Shown: positions 38,501 through 51,200 of the stretch, piece after piece
How the letters are laid out: each line of letters begins with the position of its first letter
How positions within the stretch are numbered: the stretch's first letter is position 1
Assembly (NCBI GenBank): GCA_029961685.1
Contig: JARWKL010000015.1
Coordinates: 15,870,801 to 15,934,800 of the forward strand
Direction: 5' to 3'
From: Aristolochia californica
Taxonomy: Eukaryota > Streptophyta > Magnoliopsida > Piperales > Aristolochiaceae
DNA length: 64,000 bases
Translations under genes and position numbers: made by a program
Notes under the pieces: model-generated
What the model was told of the DNA's origin: nothing
Database searches by the model: none
What the model saw: only the letters and a program-made list of their open reading frames with translations

Positions 38501-40724
38501 GAGAAAAATGGGAGAGTGAAAACTCAAGTTTGGATTTGAAAAAACATTGAACATCCAAAATGGAAATGCACAAATTCTGAGAGAGATAATTCAAAAGAGT
38601 ATCCATGATTTTTAAGGATTTTAAACTCTTTTAGTTTATTATATATTAGGTTTTGCAATCATCAAAACAGAGGGGCGAGGCATTTTAAACTGTGTTGACT
38701 CCCAAACCAAATGTCATTTCTAACAAAAATTATAGCCGTTACACGTGATTAATATATCAAAATATTTACGATTATCTATGATTGTCAGGTCTGCTTTTTG
38801 TAAAATAGGCAAAAAGTAGGTTGTTTGGGTCTGGTAAATATCCCACCGCAGGTTAGCTTGAGAGTTTAATTTTTTCTACTCTGTGAAATTTTCAGATCAT
38901 TAGGTCAATTGCATCTACAATATGCTTTAGGCATGCATATCCACATTTAAAACATGTTAGAATCAATTAGAAATCTCTTTCTTATAAAATTCCTCCAAGC
39001 TATTAGGGGTGGTACTAGTGGAATTTCCGAAACATGGATAACAAACATTTGGTGTTCATTTTTAGTGCGTGAAATGATTTTCTTCACTTACATTTATTAA
39101 AATTTTCAATATTTTGCATACATAAACTTTAAAATTTTCATTTTGTTGTGATCTATTTGCTTTATCTTTTTATTTACAAGAAAAATGGGAGAGTGAAAAC
39201 TTAGGTTTGGATCTGAAAAAAAATTGAACATCCAAAATGGAAATGCACAAATACTGAGAGAGATAATTCCACAAATTATCTATGATAAGGATTCTAAACT
39301 CTTCTAGTTTTTTATATATTAGGTTTTGCAATCATTGGAAAAGTGGGGGCGAGGCATTTTTAACTGAGTGTTGACTCTCAAACCATAAGTCATATCTAAC
39401 AAAAATTCTAACCGTTACACATCTTTAATCGATCATGATTGTTAGGTCCGCTTTTTCTAAAATAGGCAAAAAATGGGTTGTTTGGCCCTGGTAAATATCC
39501 CACCGCATGTTAACTTGAGAATTTGATTTTTTCAACACCTTGACATTTTTGGATTATTAGGTCATTTGCATCTTCAACATGTTTCAGGCATGCATATCTA
39601 CATCTAAAAGAAGTTAGGATCAATTAGAAATCTCTTTCTTATAAAATTCCACCAAGCTATTAGGGGTTGTACTAGTTGAATTTCCCAAACATGGATAACA
39701 AAACTTTGGTGTTCATTTTTAGTGAGTGAAATAATTTTCTTCACTTAAATTTATTATAGTTTTATTTTTTTTGCATACATAAACTCTTAAATTTTCATTT
39801 TGTTTTGATCTATTCGCCTTATCTTTTAGTTTATGAGAAAAATGGGAGAGAGAAAACTCAAGTTTGGATTTGAAAAAAAGTTGAACGTCCAAAAAAGAAA
39901 TGCACAAATTCTAAGAGAGATAATTCCAAAAAGGTATCTGTGATTTTTAAGGATTGTAAGCACTTTTAGTTTTTTCTATATTAGGTTTTGCTGTCCTCGG
40001 AAAAGGGGGGCAAGGCATTTTTAACTGAGTGTTGACTCCCAAACCATAAGTCATTTCTAACAAAAATTACAGTTGTTACACATCATTAATTGATGAAAAC
40101 ATTTATGCTGATGTATGATTTTTAGGTCCGCTTTGTGTAAAGTAGGCAAAATGTGGGTTGTTTGGCCCTGGTAAATATCCCACAACACGTTAACTTAAAA
40201 ATTTAATTTTTTCTACTCCTTGAAAATTTTGGATTATTACAACATTTTCATCTTCAAAATGTTTCGGGAATGCATATCCATAACATTTAAAACATGTTAG
40301 GTTCAATTAAAAATCTCTTTCTTATTAAATTCCACCAGGCAATTAGGGGTTGTACTAATGGAATTTCCCAAACATGGACAACAAAACTTTGGTGTTCATT
40401 TTTAGTGCATGAAATAATTTTCTTCACTTACATTTATTATAGTTTTCAATATTTTGCGTGCATAAACTCTAAATGTTTCAATTTGTTGTGATCTATTAGC
40501 CTTATCTTTTTGTTTATGAGAAAAATGGGTGAGTGAAAACTCAAGTTTGGATTTGAAAAAAAATTGAACATCCAAAATGGAAAAGCACAAATTCTGAGAG
40601 AGATAATTCCAAAAAGTATCTGTGATTTTTAAGGATTGTAAACGCTTTTATTTTTTTATATATTAGATTTTGCAATCATCGAAAAAGCAGGGGGGTGGCG
40701 AGGTGTTTTTAGCAGAGTGTTGAC

Positions 40725-40815
40725 TCCCAAACCATAAAACATTTACGATCATCTATGAATGTTAGGTCCACTTTTTGTAAAATAAGCAAAAAGCTGGTTG
40801 TATGTCATCCCACTG
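40725..40815 (+). other. Doubly deleted monomer
   Basis: ACCATAA joins to AACATTTACGATC near 40,738, losing the ATTATAGCCGTTACACATC and ATTAATCGATC part. A second small loss near 40,802 joins GGTTGTATG to TCATCCCACTG. Confidence 0.8.
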
Positions 40816-41314
40816 CACGTTAACTTGAGAATTTTATTTTTTGTACTCCTTGAAATTTTCTGATAGTTAGGTCATTTGCATCTTCAACATGTTTCAGGCA
40901 TGCATTTCCACATTTAAAACATGTTAGGATCAATTAGAAATCTCTTTCTTATAAAATTAGGATCAAGCTATTAGGGGTTGTACTAGTGGAATTTCCCAAA
41001 CAAAGACTTTGGTGTTTATTTTTAGTGCCTGACATAATTTTCTTCACTTACATTTATTATAGTTTTCAATTTTTTGCACACATAAACTACAAAATTTTCA
41101 TTTTGTTGTGATCTTTTTGCCATATCTTTTTATTTACAAGATAATGGGAGAGTGAAAACTCAAGTTTGGATTTAAAAAAAAAAATTGAACATCCAAAATG
41201 GAAATGCACAAATGCTAAGAGAGATAATTTCAAAAAGTATATGTGATTTTTAAGGATTGTAAACTCTTTTAGTTTTTCATATATTAGGTTTTACAATCAT
41301 TGGAAAAGAGGGGA

Positions 41315-41316
<2 letters not shown>

Positions 41317-41356
<40 letters not shown>

Positions 41357-41370
41357 CGGGGGTGGGGGGT
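41317..41370 (+). repeat. Poly-G tract, 40 bases, with G-rich flanks
   Basis: An uninterrupted G run at 41317-41356 lies between GAGGGGAGA and CGGGGGTGGGGGGTG. It is the longest in domain C. Confidence 0.95.
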
Positions 41371-42434
41371 GAGGCTTTTTTAACTGAGTGTTGACTCCCA
41401 AACCATAAGTCATTTCTAACAAAAATTGTAGCCGTTACACATCATTAATCGATCAAACCATTTACGATGATCTATGATTGTTAGGTCCGCTTTTTGTAAA
41501 GTAGGCAAAATGTGGGTTGTTTGGCCCTGGTAAATATCCCACCGCACGTTAACTTGAGAATTTAATTTTTTCTACTCCTTGAATTATTTGGATCATTAGG
41601 TCATTTGCATCTTCAATTTTTTTCAGGCATGCATATCCACATTTAAAACATGTTAGGATCAATTAGAAATCTCTTTCTTATAAAAGTCCACCAAGCTATT
41701 AGGGGTTGTACTTGTGGAATTTCCCAAAGATGGATAACAAAACTTTGGTGTTCATTCTTAGTGCGTGAAATAATTTTCTTCACTTACATTTATTATAGAT
41801 TTCAATTTTTAGTATACATAAACTCTAAAATTTTGCTTTTGTTGTTACCTATTTGCCTTTTCTTTTTCTTTACAAGAAAAATGGGTGAGTGAAAACTCAA
41901 GTTTGGATTTGAAAGAAAATTGAACATCCAAAATGGAAATGCACAAATGCTGATAGAGATAATTCCAAAAAGTATCTACAATTTTTAAGGATTGTAAACT
42001 CTTTTAGTTTTTAATATTAGGTTTTGCAATCATCGGAAAAGGGAGGGCGAGACATTTTTAACTGAGTGTTTATTCCTAATCCATAAGTCATTTCTAACAA
42101 AAATTCTAGCCATTACACATCATTAATCGATCAAAACATTTACGATGATCAATGATTGTTAGGTCCACTTTTTGTAAAATAGGCAAAAAGTGGGTTGTTT
42201 GGCTCAAGTAAATATCCCACCGCGCGTTAACTTGAGAATTTAATTTTTTCTTCTCCTTGAAATTTTTGGATCATTAGATCATTTGCATCTTCAACATGTT
42301 TCAGGCATGCATATCCACATTTAAAACATGTTAGGATCCATTATAAATCTCTTTCTTATAAAATTCCACCAAGCAATTAGGGGTTGTACTAGTGGAATTT
42401 CCCAAAGAAGGATAACAAAGGTTTGGTGTTCATT

Positions 42435-42690
42435 TTTAGTGCCTGACATAATTTCTATGAATGTTTCAGGCATGAATATCCTCAAAATTCCCCCAATTTT
42501 ATCTATTCCATGAAATATATCATTAGGTCATTTGCATCATGTACATGTTTCAGGCATGCATATCCACATTTAAAACATGTTAGGATCATTTAGAAATTTC
42601 ATTCTAATAAAATTCTACCAAGCTATTAGGGGTTGTACTAGTGGAATTTCCCAAACAAGGATAACAAAGGTTTGGTGTTCATTTTTAGTG
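42435..42690 (+). repeat. Extra ~249-bp partial monomer
   Basis: The segment from the CATGTTAGGATC box to the TTTAGTGCCTGACATAAT box occurs at about 42,323 and again 249 bp later. A patched join lies between them, where TCTATGAATGTTTCAGGC runs into CCCCCAATTTTATCTATTCC. The second piece carries a distinctive form (ATCTATTCCATGAAATAT, GCATCATGTACA, TTCTAATAAAATTCTACC) otherwise seen near 33.45-33.66 kb. It therefore looks moved or gene-converted within the array. Confidence 0.78.
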
Positions 42691-44294
42691 CCTGACATAA
42701 TTTTCTTCACTTACATTTATTATAGTTTTCAATTTTTGGCATACATAAACTCTAAAATTTTCATTTTGTTGTGATCTATTTGCCTTATCTTTTAGTTTAT
42801 GAGAAAAATGGGAGAGTGAAAATTCAAATTTGGATTTGAAAAAGCATTGATCATCCAAAATGGAAATGCAAAAATGTTGAGAGAGGTAATTCCAAGTTGT
42901 GTACGTGATTTTTAAGGATTGTAAACTCTTTTAATTTTTATATATTAGGTTTTGCAATCATCGGAAAATTGGGGGCAAGGAATTTTTAACTGAGTGTTGA
43001 ATCCCAAACCATATGTCATTTCTAACAAAAATTATAGCCGTAACACATCATTAATCGATCAAAACATTTATGATGATCTAAGATTGTTAGGTCCCCTATT
43101 TTTAAAATAGGCAAAAGTGGGTTGTTTGGCTCTGGTAAAATCCCACTGCACGATAACTTGAAAATTTAATTTTTTCTACTCCTTGAAATATTTGGATCAT
43201 AAGGTCATTTGCGTCTTCAACATAAGTTTAAGGCATGCATATCAAAATTTAAAACACGATAGGATCAATTAGAAATCTCTTTCTTATAAAATTTCACCAA
43301 GCTATGAGGGGTTGTACAAGTGGAATTTCCCAAACATGGATAACAAAACTTTGGTGTTCATTTTTAGTGGGTGAAATAATTTTCTTCACTCACATTTATT
43401 ATATTTTTCATTTTTTTGCATACATAAACTCTTAAATTTTCATTTTTTGTAATCTATTTGCCTTACTTTTTAGTTTAAGAGAAAAATGGAAGAGTGAAAA
43501 CTCAAGTTTGGATTTGAAAAAACATTGAGCATCCAAAATGGAAATGCACAAATGCTAAGAGAGATAATTCCAAAAAGTATCTGTGATTTTTAAGGATTGT
43601 AAACTCTTTTAGTTTTTTATATATTAGGTTTTGCAATCATCAGAAATGAGGGGTGAGGCATTTTTAACTGAGTGTTGACTCCCAAACCATAAATCATTTC
43701 TGACAAAAAATATAGTCGTTACACATCATTAATCGATCAAAACTTTTAGATGATCTATGATTGTTTGGTCTGTTTTTTGTAAAATAGGCAAAAAGTGGGT
43801 TGTTTGGCCCTGGTAAATATCCCACCGCAGGTTAGCTTGAGAGTTTAATTTTTTATACTCTATGAAATTTTCCTTTCATTAGGTCATTTGCATCTTCAAC
43901 ATGCTTCAGGCATGCATATCCACATTTAAAACGTGTTAGGATCAGTTAGAAATCTCTTTCTTATAAAATTCCACCAAGTTATTAGGGGTTGTTCTAGTTG
44001 AATTTCCCAAACAAAGATAACAAAACTTTGGGGTTCATTTTTGGTACGCGAAATAATTTTCTTCACTTAAATTTATTATAATTTTCAATTTTTTTGCGTA
44101 CATGAACTCTAAAATTTTCACTTTGTTGTGGTCTATTTGCCTTATATTTTTGTCTACGAGAAAAATGGGAGAGTGAAAACTCAAGTTTGCATTTGAAAAA
44201 AAAATGAAAATCCAAAATGGAAATGCAGAAATGCTGAGAGAGAAGTATCTATGATTTTTAAGGATTTTAAAATCTTTTAGATTTTTAAATATTA

Positions 44295-44340
44295 GGTTTT
44301 GCAATCATCGGAAAAGTGGGTTGTTTGGCACAGATAAAAT
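44295..44340 (+). other. Truncated monomer junction at the G-tract (~160 bp missing)
   Basis: ATCATCGGAAAAG joins to TGGGTTGTTTGGC near 44,316. The parental sites GGAAAAGGGG and CAAAAAGTGGG share AAAAG, so the deletion joins the G-tract base to the next AAAAGTGGG block. Confidence 0.87.
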
Positions 44341-47300
44341 ATCCCACTACACGTTAACTTGAGAATTTTTTTTCTACTCCTTCAAATTTTTAGATCATTA
44401 GGTCATTTGCATCTTTAAAATGTTTCAAGCATGCATATACACATTTAAATCATGTTAGGATCAATTAGAAATCTCTTTCTTATAAAATTCCACCAAGCTA
44501 TTAGGGGTTGTACTAGTGGAATTTCCCAAACATGGATAACAAAAATTTGGTGTTCATTTTAGTGCATGAAATAATTTTCTTCACTTACATTTACTATAGT
44601 TTTTAAATTTTTTTCGTACATAAACTCTAAAATATACATTTGTTGTGATCTATTTGCCTTATCTTTTTGGTTACTAGAAAAATGGGAGAGTGAAAACTCA
44701 AGTTTGGATTTGAAAAAAAATTGAACATCCAAAATGGAAATGCACAAATGCTGAGAGAGATTATTCCAAAAAGTATCTGTGATTTTTTAGGATTGTAAAA
44801 TCTTTTAGATTTTTAAAAATTAGGTTTTGCAATCATCGAAAAAAGGGGGCGAAGCATTTTTGACTGAGTGTTGAATCCCAAACCGTAAGTCATTACTAAC
44901 AAATATTGTAGTTGCTACACATCATTAATCAATATAAACATTTATGATGATCTATGATTGTTAGATCCGCTTTTTTTAAAATAGGCAAAAAGTGGGTTGT
45001 TTGGCACTAGTAAATATCCCACTGCATGATAACTTGAGAATTTGTTTTTTCTACTCCTTCAAATTTTCAGATCATTAGGTCATTTTCATCTTCAACATGT
45101 TTCAGGCATGCATATCCACATTTAAAACATGTTAGGATCAATTAGAAATCTCTTTCGTATAAAATTGCACCAAGCTATTACGGGTTGTACTAGTGGAATT
45201 TCCCAAAATTGGATAAGAAAACTTTGGTGTTCATTTTTAGTGCATGACATAATTTTCTTCACTTATTTTATATTTTTGCATACAAAAACTCTAAAAGTTT
45301 AATTTTGATGTGATCTTTCTGCCTTGTCTTTTTTTTTACGAGAAAATGGGAGAGTGAAAACTCAAGTTTGGATTTGAAAAAAACATTAACATCCAAAATG
45401 GAAACGCACAAATGCAGAGAGATATAATTCCAAAAGTATCTATGATTTTGAAGGATTGTAAACTCTTTTAGTTTTTTATATATTAGGTTTTGCAATCATT
45501 GGAAAAGGGGGGGCAAGGCATTTTTAACTGAGTGTTGACTCCCAAACCATAAGTCATTTCTAACAAAAATTGTAGCCGTTACACATCATTAATCGATCAA
45601 AACATTGAAGATGATCTATGATTGGTAGGCTGCTTTTTGTAAAATAGGCAAAAAATGGGTTGTTTGGCTCTGGTAAATATCCCACTACACAATAACTTGA
45701 GAATTTAATTTTTTCTAGTCCTTGAAAATTTTTTATCATTAGGTCATTTGCATCTTCAACATGTTTCAGCAATGCATATCCACATTTACAAAATGTTAGG
45801 ATCAATTAGAAATCTCTTTCTTATAAAATTCCACCAAGCTATTAGCGGTTGTACGAGTGGAATTTCCCAAACAAGGATAACAAAACTTTGGTGTTCATTT
45901 TTAGAGCGTGAAACAATTTTCTTCACTTAGAATTATTAAATATTTCAATGTTTTGCATACATAAACTCTAAAATTTTCATTTTGTTGTGACCTATTTGCC
46001 TTATCTTTTTGTTTACAAGAAAAATGGCAGAGTGAAAACTCTAATTTGGATTTGAAAAAAATTGAACAACCAAAACGAAAAAATGCACAAATGCTGAGAG
46101 ATATAATGCCAAAAAGTATCTATGATATTTAAGGATTTTAAACCCTTTTAGTTTTTTATATATTAGTTTTGCAATCATCGCAAAAGGGGTGGTGAGGCTT
46201 TTTTAACTGAGTGTTGATTCCCAAACCATAAGTCATTTCTGACAAAAATTGTAGCCGTTACACATCATTAATCGATCAAAACATTTAGGATGATCTATGA
46301 GTGTTAGGTCCGTTTTTAGTAAAATAGGCAAAAAGTGGGTTGTTTGGCTCTGGTAAATATCCCACCGCACGTTAACTTGAGAAATAATTTTTTTTCTACT
46401 CCTTGAAATTTTTGGATCATTAGGTCATTTGCATCTTAAAAATGTTTTAGGCTTGCATATCCACATTTAAAACATGTTAGGATCTATTAGAAATCTATTT
46501 CTTATAAAATTCCACAAGGCTATTAGGGGTTGTACAAGTGGAATTTCCCAAATATGGATCAATAAAATATGGAGTTCATTTTTAATACGTGAAATAATTT
46601 CTTCTCTCAAATTTATTATAGTTTTATATTATTTGCATACATAAACTCTTAAATTTTCATTTTGTTGTGATCTATTTTCCTTATCTTTTAGTTTATGAGA
46701 AAAATGGGAGCGTGAAAACTCAAGTTAGGATTTGAAAAAAAATTGAATATCCAAAATGGAAATGCCCAAATGCTGAGAGAGGTATTTCCAAAAAGTATCT
46801 GTGATTTTTAAGGATTGTAAACTCTTTTAGTTTTTTATATATTAGGTTTTGCAATCATCGGAAAAGAGTGGGCGAGGCATTTTTAACTGAGTGTTGACTC
46901 CCAAACCATAAGTCATTTCCAACAAAAATTATAGCCGTTACACATCATTAATCGATCAAAATATTTACAATGATCTATGATTGTTAGCTCTGCTTTTTAC
47001 AAAATAGGCAAAAAGTTGGTTTTATGGGTCAGGTAAATATCCCACCACTGGTTAGCTTGAGAGTTAAATTTTTTCTACTCCTGGAAATTTTTAGATCATT
47101 AGGTCATTTGCATCTTCAACTTGTTTCAGACATGCATATCCACATTTAAAACATGTTAGGATCAATTAGAAGTCACTTTCTTATAAAATTCCACCAACCT
47201 ATTAGGGGTTGTACTAGTGGAATTTCCCAAACATAGATAACAAAACTTTGGTGTTCATTTTTAGTGTGTGAAATAATTTTTTTCGCTTACATTTATTATA

Positions 47301-48223
47301 TTTTTCAATTTTTTTTCTACATAAACTCTAAAATTTTGACTTTGTTGTGGTCTATTTGACTTATCATTTTGTCAACGAGAAAAATGGGAGAGTTAAAACT
47401 CAAGTTTGGATTTGAAAAAAATTGAACATCCAAAATGGAAATGCACAAATTCTGAGAGAGATAATTCCAAAAAGTAACTGTGATTTTTAAGGATATATAA
47501 ATCTTTTAGTTTTTTAAATATTAGGTTTTACATCGCGAAAAAGGGGGCGACGCATTTTGAACTAAGTGTTGACTCCTAAACCATAAGTCATTTCTAACAA
47601 ATATTGTAGCCGTTACACATTATTAATCAACCAAAACATTTATGATGATCTATGATGGTTAGGTCTGCTTTTTTTTTAAATAGGCAAAAAATGGGTTGTT
47701 TGGCTCTGGTAAATATCCCACCCCACGTTAACTTGAAAATTTAATTTTTTTTATTACTTGAAATTTTCTGATCATTAGGTCATTTGTATCTTCAACATGT
47801 TTCAGACATGCATATCCACATTTAAAATATGTTAGGATCAATTAGAAATCTCTTTCTTATAAAATTCCACCAAGCAATTAGGGGTTGTACTAGTAGAATT
47901 TCCCAAACATAGATAACAAAACTTTGGTGTTCATTTTTAGTGCGTGAAATAATTTTCTTCACTTACATTCATTATAGTTTTCAATTTTTTGCATACATAA
48001 ACTCTAAAATTTTCATTTTGTTGTGATCTATTTGCCTTATCTATTTGTTTACGAGAAAAATGGAAGAGTGAAAATTCAGGTTTGGATTTGAAAAAAAATT
48101 GAACATCCAAAATGGAAATCCAAAAATGCAAAGGTAGATGATTCCAAAAATTATCTGTGATTTTTAAGGATTGTAAACTCTTTTCATTTTTTATATATTA
48201 GGTTTTGGAATCATCAAAAAAAT

Positions 48224-48230
48224 GGGGGGT

Positions 48231-48263
<33 letters not shown>

Positions 48264-48271
48264 GTTGGGGG
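48224..48271 (+). repeat. Poly-G tract, 31 bases, with G-rich flanks
   Basis: GGGGGGT precedes G31 at 48231-48261, then TTGTTGGGGGG. Confidence 0.95.
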
Positions 48272-51200
48272 GAACTTTTTTAATTGAGTGTTGACTCCCA
48301 AACCATAAGTCATTTCAAACAAAACTTACATTTGTTACACTTCATTAATCCATCAAAACATTTACGATGATCTATGAAAGTCAGGTCCGATTTTTGTAAA
48401 ATAGACAAAAAGTGGGTTGTTTGGCTCTGGTAAATTTCCCACCGCACGTTTACTAGAGAATTTAAATTTTGCTACTCCATGAAAATTTTGGATCTTTAGG
48501 TCAATTGCATCTTCAACATATTTCAGGCAATCTTATCCACTTTTAAAACATTTTAGGATCAATTAGAAATCTATTTATTATAAAATTCCATGAAGCTATT
48601 TGGGTTTGTACTAGTGGAATTTCGCAAACATGGATAACAAAACTTTGGTGTTCATTTTTAGAGCGTGAAATAATTTTCTTCACTTACATTTATTATAGTT
48701 TTCAATTTTTTGCATACATAAACTGTAAAATTTTCATTTTGTTGTGATCTATTTGCCTTATCTTTTTGTTTACGAGAAAACTGGGAGAGTGAAAACTCTA
48801 GTTTGGATTGGAAAAAAAATTGACCATCAAAAATGCTGAGAGAGATATTTCCAAAAAGAATTTGTGATTTTTAAGGATTGTAAACTCTTTTAGTTTTTTT
48901 TATATATTAGGTTTTGCAGTCATCGAAAGACAGGGGGCTGGGACTTTTTAACTGAGTGTTGACTTCAAAACCAAAAGTCATTTCTAACAAAAATTATAGC
49001 TATTACACATCATTAAATGATAAAAAAATTTAAGAATATCTATGATTGTTAGGTCCTTTTTTTTTAAAATACGCAAAAAGTGGGTTGTTTGGCTCTGGTA
49101 AATATCCCACCCCACGTTTAAGTTGAGGATTTAATTTTTTCTACACCTTGAAATTTTTGGATCATTAGGTCATTTGCATCTTCAACATGTTTAGGCATGC
49201 ATATCCACATTTAAAATATGTTAGGATCAATTATAAATCTCTTTCTTATAAATTCCAACAAGCTATTAGGGGTTGTACAAGTGGAATTTCCCAAACATGG
49301 ATAACAAAACTTTTGTTGTTGATTTGTAGTGCGTGAAATAATTTTCTTCACTTACATTTATTATATTTTTCAATTTTATGCATACATAATCTCTAAAATT
49401 TTCATTTTCTTGTGATCTATGTGCCATATCTTTTTGTTTACGAGAAAAATGGGAGAGTGAAAACTCAAGTTTGAATTTGAAAAAAAATTGAACATCCAAA
49501 ATGGAATTGTAAAAATACTAAGAGAGATAATTCCAAAAAGTATCTGTGATTTTTAAGGATTGTAAACTCTTTTAGTTTTTTATATATTAGGTTTTGCCAA
49601 CATTGGAAAAGGGAGTGATAGGCATTTTTAACTGAGTGTGGACTCCCAAACCATAAGTCATTTCTAACAAAAATTATAGGTGTTACACAAAATTAATAGA
49701 TCAAAACATTTACGATGATCTATGATTGTTAGGTCCGCTTATTGTAAAATAGGAAACAAGTGGGTGTTTTGGCTCTAGTACATATCCTACCACAAGTTAA
49801 CTTGAGAATTTAATTTTTTCTACTCCTTGAAATTTTTTGATCATTTGGTCATTTGTATCTTCAACATGTTTCAGGCATGCAAATCCACATTTAAAACATG
49901 ATCCGATCAATTACAGATCTCTTTCTTATAAAATTCCACCAAGCTATTAGGGGTTGTATTAGTGGAATTTCCCAAACATGGATAACAAAACTTTATTGTT
50001 CATTTTTAGTGCATGAAATAATTTTCTTCCCTTATATTTATTATAGTTTTCAGTTTTTTGCATATATAAACTCTAAAATTTTTATTTTGTTGTGATCTAT
50101 TTGCCTTATCTTTTTGTTTACGAGAAAAATGGGAGAATGAAAATTCAAGTTTGGATTTGAAAAAAATTTAAACATCCAAAATGGAAACCCACAAATACTG
50201 AGAGAGGTAATTCCAAAAACTATCTGTGATTTTAAAGCATTGTAAACTCTTTTAGTTTTTTATATATTAGGTTTTGCAATCATAAAAAAAAGGGGGGGTG
50301 AGGCATTTTTAGCTAATTGTTGACTCCCAAACCATAAGTCATTTCTAACAAAAAATATAACCGTTACACATCATTAATCGATCAAAACATTTAGGATGAT
50401 CTATGATTGTTAGGTCCATTTTTGTTAAATAGGCAAAAAGTGGGTTGTTTTGCTCTGGTAAACATCCCACCGTACGTTAACTTGAGAATTTAATTTTTTC
50501 TGCACCTTGAAATTTTTGGATCATTAGGTGAGTTGCATCTTCAACATATTTCAGCCATGCATACATCATTTAAAACATGTTAGGATCAATTAAAAATCTC
50601 TTTCTTATAAAATTCCACCAAGCCTTGTACATGTGGAATTTCCCAAACATGGACAACGAAACTTTGGTGTTGATTTTTAGTGCGTGAAATAATTTTCTTT
50701 ACTTAGTTTTCAATTTTTTTGCATACATAAAATCTAAAATTTTCATTTTGTTCTTTTGTATTTTTTCCTTATCTTTTTATTTACAAGAAAAATGAGAGAA
50801 TAAAAACTCCTGTTTGGATTTGAAAAAAAATTGAACATCTAAAATAGAAATGCACAAATGCAGAGAGAGATAATTCCAAAAACTATTTGTGATTTTTAAG
50901 GATTGTAAACTCTTTTATTTATTAATATATTAGGTTTTGCAATCATCAGAAGAGAGGGGGCAAGGCGTTTTTAACTGAGTGTTGACTCCCAAACCATAAG
51001 TCATTTCTACAAAAATTATAGCCATTACACATCATTAATTGATCAAAACATTTACGATTATCTAAGATTGTTAGGTCCTCTTTTTGTAAAATAGGCAAAA
51101 AGTGCTTTTTTGGCTGTGGTAAATATCGCACCGCACGTTAACTTGAGAATTTAATTTTTTCTACTCCTTGAAATTATTGGATCATTTGGTCATTTTCATC

